Positions 9,409-18,025 of a stretch of DNA of 64,000 bases are shown in pieces. The notes beneath the pieces are model-generated. The model had not been told where the DNA came from. It saw nothing but the letters and a program-made list of their open reading frames with translations, and made no database searches. This DNA is from Verrucolacustris sp044348085 (GTDB taxonomy: Bacteria; Verrucomicrobiota; Verrucomicrobiia; Methylacidiphilales; Verrucolacustridaceae): assembly GCA_044348085.1 (NCBI GenBank), contig JBIKTM010000002.1:1-64000 (forward strand), in the 5' to 3' direction. Position 1 is the stretch's first letter. Each line of letters starts with the position of its first letter. The position numbers were made by a program, and so were the translations under genes.

Positions 9409-9794
9409 CGTGCCCCTACCCACAGCCCCGACTTCTGATACAACCGAATCATCTCTTTTTGTAGCTTTTCACTTCCCGCTTTTCCCGCCGAGGGTCGTGC
9501 GATCCAAACCGAATCCAATCCAGAAGCTAGATCCGACTGAAGATTCCTCCAGCCCTCACGCACCCATCGTTTGATACGATTTCTCACGACCGCGTTCCCA
9601 CAAACCTTGGGTACCACAATGGCCATGCGACGATCCGCACGCGGTCCTTTTCGCCAGTTGAGCTTAAGTTGCGTTCCACTTTCAATGCCTCCTTCACGGC
9701 GAATGGCCAGAAACTCCGGCCGGCGACGAAGAATGCGCGCCCGAGGCAGGCGCCGATCACGCCCCGGTGTGGCGGGCGTAGTGGCGCTCCACAC
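9405..9794 (-). CDS. rnpA: Ribonuclease P protein component
   Basis: Protein subunit of RNase P, which trims the 5' leader of tRNA precursors. Up to 129 aa from the only visible in-frame start in this stretch, a GTG at 9794. The core reads LPRARILRRRPEFLAIRREG, RMAIVVPKVCGNAVVRNRIKR (the RNR motif, here AVVRNRIKRWVRE) and a C-terminal helix. The N-terminus (VWSATTPATPGRDRR) is encoded in a second frame over the last 38 bp of rpmH. That overlap is atypical and makes the exact start uncertain. The catalytic RNA gene rnpB is not in the window. Confidence 0.93.
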   Translation of the reverse strand: MWSATTPATPGRDRRLPRARILRRRPEFLAIRREGGIESGTQLKLNWRKGPRADRRMAIVVPKVCGNAVVRNRIKRWVREGWRNLQSDLASGLDSVWIARPSAGKAGSEKLQKEMIRLYQKSGLWVGAR

Positions 9795-9930
9795 CTTTGG
9801 GCAGAAGGCGACGACGACCCCGCGCCCTGCGACGCGCGATCAAGGCTCGCCCTCCCTTAGTTTTCATACGCGCCCGAAAGCCAAACTGGCGTTTGCGGGT
9901 GCGCTTGGAGGGGTTATACGTGGGTTTCAT
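9757..9930 (-). CDS. rpmH: 50S ribosomal protein bL34
   Basis: 57 aa, starting MKPTYNPSKRTRKRQFGFRA, followed by the invariant RMKTKGGRALIARRRARGR. The usual bL34 is 44-47 aa; here a basic C-terminal extension (RLLPKGVERHYARHTGA) adds about ten residues. The 3' end overlaps the probable rnpA start by 38 bp in another frame. The order rpmH-rnpA-yidD-yidC-jag is the classic near-origin block, though dnaA is not seen upstream: an aminotransferase gene sits there instead, 48 bp away. Confidence 0.95.
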   Translation of the reverse strand: MKPTYNPSKRTRKRQFGFRARMKTKGGRALIARRRARGRRRLLPKGVERHYARHTGA

Positions 9931-9978
9931 TGCAAAAGATGAATAAGGGTTAAATCGTGCCGAGGAATCCCGTCGGAG

Positions 9979-11121
9979 TCAACCCGCTCTTCCCAAAACT
10001 TTTAGAAATTCATCCACTTCATCTGCAACGTTTGAGACATGAGGAGAAACCCGAAGGAGCATCTTGCCCCCGTGCTCCTTTCTCCAGGAGACACGGATTT
10101 TAGCCTCCTCCAACCTCTGAGCCGCCTCCCCCCACCCACCTTTCGGTTCCCATAGGCTGGTGATCGGTCGCGGATTCTCTCCCTCCCCATAAATCGTAAA
10201 TCCAGCCCGCTGCGCTCCTTCCCGAATTTGCCCTGCCAGACCCAAAACGTACTCCGCTGTTTTTTTACGCCCCAACCCCTCCAGCAGTTCCAACGAGGCC
10301 CTCATCCCTTCAATCCCAGGAAGATTTAAGCTCCCTGGTTCATATCTTCTTCCCCCCTCCTCCATCACCATCTTGGGTTGAGCCAAAAAATCTGGGCTGT
10401 GGACGTTCCAAGAACCCAGCAAAGGGGGCGACATCCGCTCCCATACCCTTCGGCGCACCATCAAAACACCCGCTCCCACAGGCCCCAGCATCCACTTGTG
10501 AGCATCCGCCGCCAAAAAATCCGCCTCAGCCCAATCTGTCGGCACAACTCCCAAAGTCTGAATTCCATCCAAGCAAAGGAGGATCTTTCGTGCCTTGAGT
10601 TCGGGCCCGATCACCGCCAACTCTGGCATACATCCACTCAAATAGTGTGCAGTCGCGAGTGTCACCAGTTTCGTTTTTTTTGTGATGATCGGTAAAATTG
10701 TCGACCACCGAATCTCCTGCCCAGGTTGTCTGGCAATCGGAATCGCCCTCACTCGTCGTTTCGCCAGATTTCTCCACGGATAAACATTGGCAGGATAATC
10801 CAAGGGGTCGTAAATCACCTCGTCTCCCTCTTTCCAATCCAACCCCAGGGCCACCAACCCCAATCCCAACGCGGTAGGTCCCAACAGAGACACCTCATCC
10901 CAATCGCAACCTAGAAACAGGGATGCTACCTCACGTGTCTTTTTTACCCTCCGCCACACCTCTTCCCCCTCTTGACGGCCTTGCACTGCTGCCTCCGACC
11001 AGTTTGCTATGGCGTCCTGAGCAGGGCCACTGATCGGAGCTACAGCCGCATGGGCCAGAAAAATTCCCTCTTTTGTTACAGGGAAAAGCCGATTGCGATC
11101 CAATTCCGTCTCTTTTCCCAT
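9979..11121 (-). CDS. Class V PLP-dependent aminotransferase/cysteine-desulfurase-like enzyme
   Basis: 380 aa from MGKETELDRNRLFPVTKEG. The fold-type I aminotransferase-V pattern is visible: CLDGIQTLGVVPTDW (PLP-contact Asp), ADAHKWMLGPVGAGVL with the Schiff-base Lys in HKW, and RYEPGSLNLPGIEGM. Early TALGLGLVALGL and DYPANVYPW match family phosphate-side loops. Members include cysteine desulfurases, isopenicillin N epimerases and kynureninase-like enzymes. I do not see a clear desulfurase cysteine loop, so the substrate stays open. Located between an HNH gene and rpmH. Confidence 0.85.
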   Translation of the reverse strand: MGKETELDRNRLFPVTKEGIFLAHAAVAPISGPAQDAIANWSEAAVQGRQEGEEVWRRVKKTREVASLFLGCDWDEVSLLGPTALGLGLVALGLDWKEGDEVIYDPLDYPANVYPWRNLAKRRVRAIPIARQPGQEIRWSTILPIITKKTKLVTLATAHYLSGCMPELAVIGPELKARKILLCLDGIQTLGVVPTDWAEADFLAADAHKWMLGPVGAGVLMVRRRVWERMSPPLLGSWNVHSPDFLAQPKMVMEEGGRRYEPGSLNLPGIEGMRASLELLEGLGRKKTAEYVLGLAGQIREGAQRAGFTIYGEGENPRPITSLWEPKGGWGEAAQRLEEAKIRVSWRKEHGGKMLLRVSPHVSNVADEVDEFLKVLGRAG

Positions 11122-11147
11122 CGGCCAAGGAGAATCGCCCTGCCTAT

Positions 11148-11762
11148 TCAGTCGCTCAACTCCACATTCCAATACGCCAAATCCAAAAAGTGCCGCCAAG
11201 TCTCAGGCCCATTTCGTGAAATCTGTACGTTCAAGAAGGTGCGCAACTTGGGTCTCTTCGGCTTGCGAATCAGCTTCATGGAGGCTTCGGGAGGCCTTCG
11301 ATTCCCCTTACGCGTGTTGCACGGGATACAAGAGCAAACCACATTTTCCCATGTGGTCGTACCCCCATGATCCCGCGGGATAACGTGATCCAGATTCAGA
11401 TCCCGCCGATCTTTCAACTCCCCGCAGTACTGGCAGGTATAGGAGTCCCTTTCAAAGATGTTTTGCCGAGTCAGTTTAACCTCTTTTTTCGGAATCCGGT
11501 CAAAAAGCATCAATACAATAACCCGCGGGATTCGAATGCGAAAGCTGATGGTGCGAACCGCATCCTCACCCTCATAGTCCTGGCTGAGCTCCTGCCACCG
11601 ATGGAAATCAAAGGTCCGAAAATCATCCCCTGCACCATTACCCTCTACAACTTGGGCATGCCCCATATACAGGAGGCTAAAGGCCCGCCGTACGGAGCAG
11701 ATATGCACTGCTTGCCAGAAGCGGTTCAGGACTAAAACCCCCTGAGGTGTGGCTAAATCCAT
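11148..11762 (-). CDS. HNH endonuclease family protein
   Basis: 204 aa from MDLATPQGVLVLNRFWQAV. The C-terminal half carries the zinc-ribbon HNH motif: CQYCG, then LNLDHVIPRDHGG (the H-N-H core with catalytic His), ENVVCSCIPCNTRKGNR. The N-terminal domain (VLVLNRFWQAVHICSVRRAF) is the form seen in stand-alone chromosomal HNH proteins of PVC bacteria and cyanobacteria whose role is unknown; there is no sign of an intron, phage or restriction partner here. It lies 26 bp upstream of the aminotransferase gene, on the same strand. Confidence 0.85.
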   Translation of the reverse strand: MDLATPQGVLVLNRFWQAVHICSVRRAFSLLYMGHAQVVEGNGAGDDFRTFDFHRWQELSQDYEGEDAVRTISFRIRIPRVIVLMLFDRIPKKEVKLTRQNIFERDSYTCQYCGELKDRRDLNLDHVIPRDHGGTTTWENVVCSCIPCNTRKGNRRPPEASMKLIRKPKRPKLRTFLNVQISRNGPETWRHFLDLAYWNVELSD

Positions 11763-11857
11763 ACCCACTATCTTTAGACGGAGAAAAGTTATCGTCAACG
11801 GGGCTGATTTTCTCTTGCCCCAAATCCAATTTCATCGCCTAATTCATACCCCTATCC

Positions 11858-13600
11858 ATGAACCTCTTTCGTTGGATCGCTCTTATCGGTTGCCTTTCAT
11901 GGGCTAACTCTACCCATCTCCATGCGGCTGCCTCGCCCCAAGACGATTACCTCCAGATTTACGTCATGATTCAGGAGGGGGACAAACTTACCCAAGGCGG
12001 TCAGAACTCCCAAGGGCGGGAAAAATACGAAACGGCAATCCAGCGCCTTGAAAAACTCAAAAATGAAAATCCTGAATGGGAACCCACCATCGTCAAATAT
12101 CGAATCAAATACCTAAACGAAAAATTAGACTCTCTAAAATCCGCAAAAGACACCTCCCCTGCCCCCAAGCCTGCTCCTGCTCCCGCGACTCTCCCCCCCG
12201 CCCCGACTACCACAGAGAAGCCCGCATCCGCTGAGAAACCCACCCCCTCGGAGCCAAAGGTTGAAATCCCTGCTGCACCTGCGGCCTCCCCCGCGGTTGC
12301 AGACGACCCCTCTGCTCTCCGCCAAAAAGTTATAGCGCTTTCGGGCGAACTCGAATCAGCTCGAACGGAGTTGCGCCAAGCCAAAAGTGACCTTGATGCC
12401 GCTGTAGCCGATAAAAAACAACTTCAGCAAAAGCTCTCTGCCTCTCCTGCTCCTGACGCGGATGTGGCAAAACTTCAAGAGGAGAATACTTCCCTGCGAG
12501 GAAAGTTAAGTGCAGCCGAGGAAAGCCTCAAGAAAGCCGCAGGTGGCGAAATTGCGGGTGAGATGACCTCTCTTCGCGGCCAAGTGGACCAGCTCGAAAA
12601 GAAGTTGGCTGAAGCCAATAATAAATCGGCTGAGCTCGCACGAGCCAACGAAGAGTACAAAACAAAAATCGCCTCCCTTACGACTCAGCTTCAACAAACA
12701 GGAACTGCAGGAAAATCCGACAGCACTCTGGCGAAAGAAAACACCATGCTTCGCTCCATTCTGGATCGCCAGCTAAAGGAGCAAGCCCGCAGGGAGGCTG
12801 CCCGCCGACTCGTTTTGGATGAGTTCAAAAATCTAGCCGTTTCGACAGATGCCCTTAAAACTCAGATGGAAGTCCTCAGCTCACCCCTTCTGTCTTTGAC
12901 AGATGAGGAGCAGGGAATGCTGAAGTTCTCTGCACCCACCCTTGTGGCTCCTGAGCCAGCTGCTGCCGCCGCGCCGACTCCTACTCTTTCCAGCACGACA
13001 GAAAAGCCTGTCAGCCCCGAATCCTACTCAGAAAAACCACGTATTCCGGATGAGTTTAAGGAAACCGCGGCTCAGGCCACCTCTTTATATAACGAGAAGA
13101 AGTTTGATGAATCCGCAGCAGCCTACGAAAAAATCTTGGCAAAGTACCCCCAGTCCATTTACGCGCTCTCAAACTTAGGTGTCGTCCGCTTCCAGCAACA
13201 AAAGTATCCCGAGGCCGAAAAGGCTTTGCGCGAGGCCATTCGTGTGGCTCCTAACGATGCCTTTTCGCACTCCGTTTTGGGCATCGCCCTCGTCCAACAG
13301 GAGAAGTATGACGATGCCATTCAAATCCTCAGCCGAGCCGTCGCCCTTGATCCTGCCGATGCTAAAACTCGCAACTACCTAGGTATTTCCTCCTCTCGCA
13401 AAGGCCTTCAGGAAGCTGCAGAACAGGAGTGCCGCAAAGCCATCGAACTGGACGAAGGATATGGAGATGCGCACTTCAACTTGGCCGTCATCTACGCCAC
13501 GCAGACTCCTCCTGCAAAAGAACTCGCAAAACGCCACTATGGCCGTGCTCTCGAACTCGGTGTTCCCAAAGATCCCGAGCTCGAAAAACTGATTAACTAG
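11858..13600 (+). CDS. Secreted coiled-coil and TPR protein
   Basis: 580 aa. Signal peptide (ALIGCLSWANSTHLHAAA), a short helical N-domain (DDYLQIYVMIQEGDKLTQGG, TPR-like), a Pro/Ala-rich linker near residues 100-145, then a long coiled coil (residues ~150-310; LSGELESARTELRQAKSDL and similar heptads). After a second linker come four to five TPR repeats (residues ~400-575; YAKYPQSIYALSNLGVVRF-type, AIRVAPNDAFSHSVLGIAL). No catalytic motif is present. It probably acts as a periplasmic scaffold; function unknown. The 3' end overlaps the histidine kinase gene by 8 bp, tail to tail. Confidence 0.85.
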   Translation: MNLFRWIALIGCLSWANSTHLHAAASPQDDYLQIYVMIQEGDKLTQGGQNSQGREKYETAIQRLEKLKNENPEWEPTIVKYRIKYLNEKLDSLKSAKDTSPAPKPAPAPATLPPAPTTTEKPASAEKPTPSEPKVEIPAAPAASPAVADDPSALRQKVIALSGELESARTELRQAKSDLDAAVADKKQLQQKLSASPAPDADVAKLQEENTSLRGKLSAAEESLKKAAGGEIAGEMTSLRGQVDQLEKKLAEANNKSAELARANEEYKTKIASLTTQLQQTGTAGKSDSTLAKENTMLRSILDRQLKEQARREAARRLVLDEFKNLAVSTDALKTQMEVLSSPLLSLTDEEQGMLKFSAPTLVAPEPAAAAAPTPTLSSTTEKPVSPESYSEKPRIPDEFKETAAQATSLYNEKKFDESAAAYEKILAKYPQSIYALSNLGVVRFQQQKYPEAEKALREAIRVAPNDAFSHSVLGIALVQQEKYDDAIQILSRAVALDPADAKTRNYLGISSSRKGLQEAAEQECRKAIELDEGYGDAHFNLAVIYATQTPPAKELAKRHYGRALELGVPKDPELEKLIN

Positions 13601-15266
13601 ACTTCGAATCCGACCACGCGGGCAACCACATCTCTACTTTCGTTCCTTTCCCTGGCTTTGATTTGATTTGCAGCCTACCTCCATGCGCCTCGACAGTCCT
13701 CCGTACTAAAGCCATTCCTAATCCAGTTCCCCCTGGCCGACCCGATAAAAAGGGCTCAAACAAACGTTCCGCCACATCTTTTTCCATCCCTTTTCCCGTA
13801 TCCTCCACAACAAATACAACTTCCTTCCCCCGCCTGACCGCACCCAACTGCAACTGTCCACCATCCGTCATCGATTCCTGCGCATTCAAAACTAGGTTGA
13901 GGACAGCTTGTTCCAACTGGGAACGATCCCCCCGAATTCGAATCGGCCCTCCTTTTTGAAAATTTAGGCTGAGTCGAATCTTGGACGCAGAAAGCTTGAG
14001 CCTTACAAGCAGCGCCACTTCCTCCATCACATCCTTTGCATCCACTTCCCCCATCAAGGGATCTGCCGATCGAGCTAAATTTAAAACTCGATCTAAGATT
14101 CCATTCATCTGTCCCAACTTGGTTTCAATGAGTTGCAAGTCTCGCCCTTGCTCTTCGCTCAGACCTAATCCACGAATTGCCGTATGCCAAAGCATCCGAA
14201 TTACTGCCAGAGGATTTCGCACCTCATGAGCCACCTCAGCTGCTAGCATTCCCAACGAAGAAAGTCTCTCTCGCTGCCGAAGCTCCTGTTCCGTTTGCCC
14301 TAACTGTGCAGCTAATTTGGTCCTTTGGAGTGCGGCCGCTGCAAGTCCTGCTAGTCCTTGGAAAAGTCTCGTTTCGGAATCTGAAAATCGGTGCACCCTT
14401 TGCGTTGCGACACACAAAATCCCAAGAGCACCCTTTTTTTCAGCAAGGGGAACTGCGAGAAAGGAGTGAATGCCCTCTTTTCGAATTAACTCCGTGTGGG
14501 GGTCTTGCGGGCTTTCTGAAATCTGAGATACCGACCATGGTTTTTGCCTTTTCACAACATATCCAAGCGCCGTCTCCGCCGCATGGATGACAGGCTGCGC
14601 CTGATATCGTTTCGAAGCCCCCTCAGAAACCTCTAGCCGCAATGTTTCACTTTCTGCATCAAACAAAAAGAGAGACGCTAGATTGGCACCACACAATCTC
14701 GCCGCCGCTCGGGTTACCTTGGTCAAAATAGCAGAGGAGGTCTCCTCAGCTCCAATCGCCGCACCCATCCCGGCCAACGCCGACGAACGTTCTCCCTCTT
14801 CCTGCATCCCAGCCACCTTCCAGGCCAGAACCAGCCAACCCATTGCTTCCTTTGCCAGTTCGGCTAACTCCTGCTCCTGGCCTTCTTTAAAATAGTTCTT
14901 TTTTCTCGTCCCAACTGCAATTACCCCCACAAGGCTTTCCCCTTCACTCAAAGGAGCAGCCATCTCACTTCCCTCCTGTCCCAACCCACCAGCCGTTTTT
15001 TGAAGATCCGCACGCGCCGCCTCACCGCGGCTCGCTACCCAACCCACCACCCCCTGTCCCATAGCGACTCTTCTTTCCTTCCACTTTGACCCTACGCCCA
15101 CTGACTCATCGATTTCCAAATCACCTAGGTTCGGATTAAAAAGGTAAAGCGCAGCTCTCTCGACCCCAAAACGTTTCTGGACCGCTTGTAAAAACTTTCT
15201 CGCGAATCGTTGTGGCGCCGAAAGGTCGCTCGGGACAACTCCCAAGGAATTCCGTTGCTGTCTCAC
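13593..15266 (-). CDS. GAF-domain sensor histidine kinase
   Basis: 557 aa, soluble. Two GAF domains (residues ~20-150 and ~165-310) precede HisKA (MLAAEVAHEVRNPLAV, phosphorylated His in AHEVRNP) and HATPase_c with the N box NLVLNAQESM, G1 VEDTGKGM and G2 GGTGLGMALV. No transmembrane segment or receiver domain is present and no response regulator is adjacent, so its partner is elsewhere. The GTG start overlaps the glnD stop (GTGA), making it the last gene of the mreB-to-kinase run. The ligand of the GAF domains is unknown; the linkage with glnD could suggest a nitrogen or metabolic signal, but this is only inference. Confidence 0.92.
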   Translation of the reverse strand: MRQQRNSLGVVPSDLSAPQRFARKFLQAVQKRFGVERAALYLFNPNLGDLEIDESVGVGSKWKERRVAMGQGVVGWVASRGEAARADLQKTAGGLGQEGSEMAAPLSEGESLVGVIAVGTRKKNYFKEGQEQELAELAKEAMGWLVLAWKVAGMQEEGERSSALAGMGAAIGAEETSSAILTKVTRAAARLCGANLASLFLFDAESETLRLEVSEGASKRYQAQPVIHAAETALGYVVKRQKPWSVSQISESPQDPHTELIRKEGIHSFLAVPLAEKKGALGILCVATQRVHRFSDSETRLFQGLAGLAAAALQRTKLAAQLGQTEQELRQRERLSSLGMLAAEVAHEVRNPLAVIRMLWHTAIRGLGLSEEQGRDLQLIETKLGQMNGILDRVLNLARSADPLMGEVDAKDVMEEVALLVRLKLSASKIRLSLNFQKGGPIRIRGDRSQLEQAVLNLVLNAQESMTDGGQLQLGAVRRGKEVVFVVEDTGKGMEKDVAERLFEPFLSGRPGGTGLGMALVRRTVEAHGGRLQIKSKPGKGTKVEMWLPAWSDSKSS

Positions 15267-18025
15267 GGGCTAACTACCTTTTTCAGGCTTTGTACCAAAC
15301 GACCCAGCTGATCTTCCGCTGTGACTGCCTCTCCTGTCCTATCCTCAATTACAAAAGTATCCAAAGCCGCACCCTTCTCCGTCGTAATTCGCGCACCAGA
15401 AATCTGCATTCCCTCATTAGCGATCACTCTAGTTAATGAGTGCAAAAGCCCAACTCGATCTGGAGCCTCCACATGCAGCAAGGTTCGACCAGGCTCACTG
15501 GCTTGATCGACCCTCAAACTGGCAGGAAATTCCGCCTCTCCTACCGACTTCTGCCAAAGGGTCGGACCTACCTCCGCAATCCGCTCCAACAGACGATCCT
15601 CAGTATCCCCCAAAGCTTCGGTTAATGTTTTTTCAAAAGCCGCACGATCCACTGGATGCGTCACGACCTCCATCCTGTCATTGCAGATACGAAATGTATC
15701 AACCACCACATCATCTGTTCGCGTAAAAATACTCGCACTGAGAATATTAAGCCCCGCTACGGCAAAACTACCTGCAATTTTGCTGAATAGCCTATCCCGA
15801 TTCCAAGTCACCACAATCACCTCGGTATGCCCCTCCTCCGGTTGATCCAACCATTTCACTAAGGGCACCAGGGCATCCGCACCCGATACCCTCTTTTCAA
15901 GAAATTCATGCACCGCTTCAAGATGACGTCCAACAAGTTCAGGCGGGCAGACTCGTAAGTACTCTTTACCCATTCTCTCTAAATGCTCACTCGCCTCATC
16001 CTCTGTAAATTCGCGAGCCAGTACTGCCCGAACCTCCTGCCTGCGCTCCGCCTGTTTCCTTTCCTCACCACGCAAAAACTCCACTTCCCCGGTCAACATA
16101 TTTTTCGTTTTCTGATAAAGATCCCACACCAGCAATTCCCGCCAACTGGACCAGTTGCTTTTCCCTGCCACAGCACGGACATCGGCGGCAGAGATCAGCA
16201 TGAGTAAATCGAGTCTCTCTTGATCTTCGACGATTCTGGCTAATTCACGAATCGTTTCAGGTTCCTCAAGATTCTTGCGAGCAAACACTCCCAACGTCAT
16301 GTGATGGTCCACCAAGAAGGTCATTTGACGAAGCTCTCTGCCCCAAAAACCTAACCTTCTCGCAACATTCGCCGCGTTTGCAGCTCCCACCTCCTCATGG
16401 TGCCTTGTTAACTCAGCTTTTCCCGTGTCGTGAAGCAACACAGCCAAGGCCAAAATTTCTGGAGCCTCCACTTTCGCATACAACTCAGCGTATTTTCGCA
16501 AATCGGGCTCTTTCGAACCTAACATCGCATCCAACTGATCCAAACACCCTAGGGTGTGCTCATCCGCTGTGTACCGATGAAAGAATTCGTGCTGAACCAA
16601 GCATGTCAAAGGGGCAAATTCAGGCAAAATTCGGCCTAATATTTCACTCTCATGCATCAACCGCAAAATGCGACCCACTTTTCCTTTCTGCCTTAGAATG
16701 TGCAGGAATGTCTCTTGTGTTTCTTTTTGCCTCACCCAGTCGTCTGTAAGGAGCCCGTAATTAGCTCGAACTAGTGCCTTTAGCTCTGCCCCAGGAACCG
16801 ATCCTTGATCCTGCATAATTCGAAACATTCGAATCAATCGCCCGGGTTCTTCAATAAAGATTCTCGGATGTTCGGCCTCCAACTCAGCCCCAACCAAAAC
16901 AAATCCATCTGTGGCCCGCCGAGCCCCCTTCCATCCACCAAAAAAAGCCCAGAATCCGCGCGGTTTTCCTAATCGCTGCTGACAAAGCCGAGTCGCTGTC
17001 GAATTGCACAGCAAATGCAGGATGCGCATCTGCCCATATACTTCACGCATTAGGGCTTCGCTTTTTCGTAAAATATTTGGTTGGGGATACCCCATCGCTT
17101 CGGCTAACTCGCCCTGTCTTCGTAATGTGAGTACGTCCCCAGGGCCTCCCTGCCCGTAATGAAGCCATTCACGAATCATCATAAGAAATCCAAAGGCATG
17201 ATTCACTTGTCGCGCCTCCTCTTCCCCCAGCCAGCCTCGTTGGACCAACTCCCCCAAGGTCTCACCTTCTCCACACACCTTCCCTACCCAACGTAAATTA
17301 TGAAAATCCCGTAACCCTCCCACCCCGGATTTTAGGTTTGGCTCTTGCACGAAAACAGTCCCTCCCTCTTTGGTGTGCCGCGACTGCTGATTTTCCAGCC
17401 TCCATGAGAGATACCGTTCAACCTCGCGCTCCAAACTTCTTTTTTTATACTCCGATCGAAACTTTTCCCAAAGTGGAATGGATCCAGCTAAATAACGTGC
17501 ATCCAAAAGCGCCGTCTTGATCATGGGCTCCGATTCCGAACGCTCGATACTCTCCGAAATGGTTCTACAGGCGTGCCCCACTTTGCATCCCAAATCCCAC
17601 AGCACATAAAGCACTTTTTTCACCACCTCCTCTGCCACCTCCGCTTGCGACCCATCTCGAATAAATACTAGGTCTAAATCACTAGCTGGGCTCATTTCTC
17701 CCCGCCCAAATCCACCCACTGCCCCCATCACAAGCGTTTCGCCTGCCTTGGTTCCGCCCGCCCGCTTCCACAACTCGCAAAGAAGAATGGAAAAGAATTG
17801 GGATCGTTGATGCGCGACGCTCAACCCGTTTCCACCTCCTCGCACCTGCTCCATCCAATGAGCAGACTCCTTATCAAGAAGTTCCCGTACCGCCTTCCTC
17901 AACTCCTCTGGCTTATCTTCTTGAATCCCCTCCAAAGCGGCACGGATACGGGCTGAAACCTTATCCTCGTCCCCACCGATATGTGGGGGTTTGCCCTCCA
18001 CGGACCGAGAAGCCAGATCCTCCAT
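15263..18025 (-). CDS. glnD: Bifunctional PII uridylyltransferase/uridylyl-removing enzyme
   Basis: 920 aa, the full family length. The nucleotidyltransferase motif VGGFGRGEMSPASDLDLVF at about residue 105, a linker domain, the HD domain (AVLLHDTGKAE and HHEE near residues 510-535) and two C-terminal ACT domains (TWNRDRLFSKIAGSFAVAG; VEAPDRVGLLHSLTRVIA) are all present. GlnD senses glutamine and uridylylates or deuridylylates PII. No glnB is in the window. The ATG shares one base with the rng stop. Finding it inside a cell-shape operon is unusual. Confidence 0.95.
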   Translation of the reverse strand: MEDLASRSVEGKPPHIGGDEDKVSARIRAALEGIQEDKPEELRKAVRELLDKESAHWMEQVRGGGNGLSVAHQRSQFFSILLCELWKRAGGTKAGETLVMGAVGGFGRGEMSPASDLDLVFIRDGSQAEVAEEVVKKVLYVLWDLGCKVGHACRTISESIERSESEPMIKTALLDARYLAGSIPLWEKFRSEYKKRSLEREVERYLSWRLENQQSRHTKEGGTVFVQEPNLKSGVGGLRDFHNLRWVGKVCGEGETLGELVQRGWLGEEEARQVNHAFGFLMMIREWLHYGQGGPGDVLTLRRQGELAEAMGYPQPNILRKSEALMREVYGQMRILHLLCNSTATRLCQQRLGKPRGFWAFFGGWKGARRATDGFVLVGAELEAEHPRIFIEEPGRLIRMFRIMQDQGSVPGAELKALVRANYGLLTDDWVRQKETQETFLHILRQKGKVGRILRLMHESEILGRILPEFAPLTCLVQHEFFHRYTADEHTLGCLDQLDAMLGSKEPDLRKYAELYAKVEAPEILALAVLLHDTGKAELTRHHEEVGAANAANVARRLGFWGRELRQMTFLVDHHMTLGVFARKNLEEPETIRELARIVEDQERLDLLMLISAADVRAVAGKSNWSSWRELLVWDLYQKTKNMLTGEVEFLRGEERKQAERRQEVRAVLAREFTEDEASEHLERMGKEYLRVCPPELVGRHLEAVHEFLEKRVSGADALVPLVKWLDQPEEGHTEVIVVTWNRDRLFSKIAGSFAVAGLNILSASIFTRTDDVVVDTFRICNDRMEVVTHPVDRAAFEKTLTEALGDTEDRLLERIAEVGPTLWQKSVGEAEFPASLRVDQASEPGRTLLHVEAPDRVGLLHSLTRVIANEGMQISGARITTEKGAALDTFVIEDRTGEAVTAEDQLGRLVQSLKKVVSP

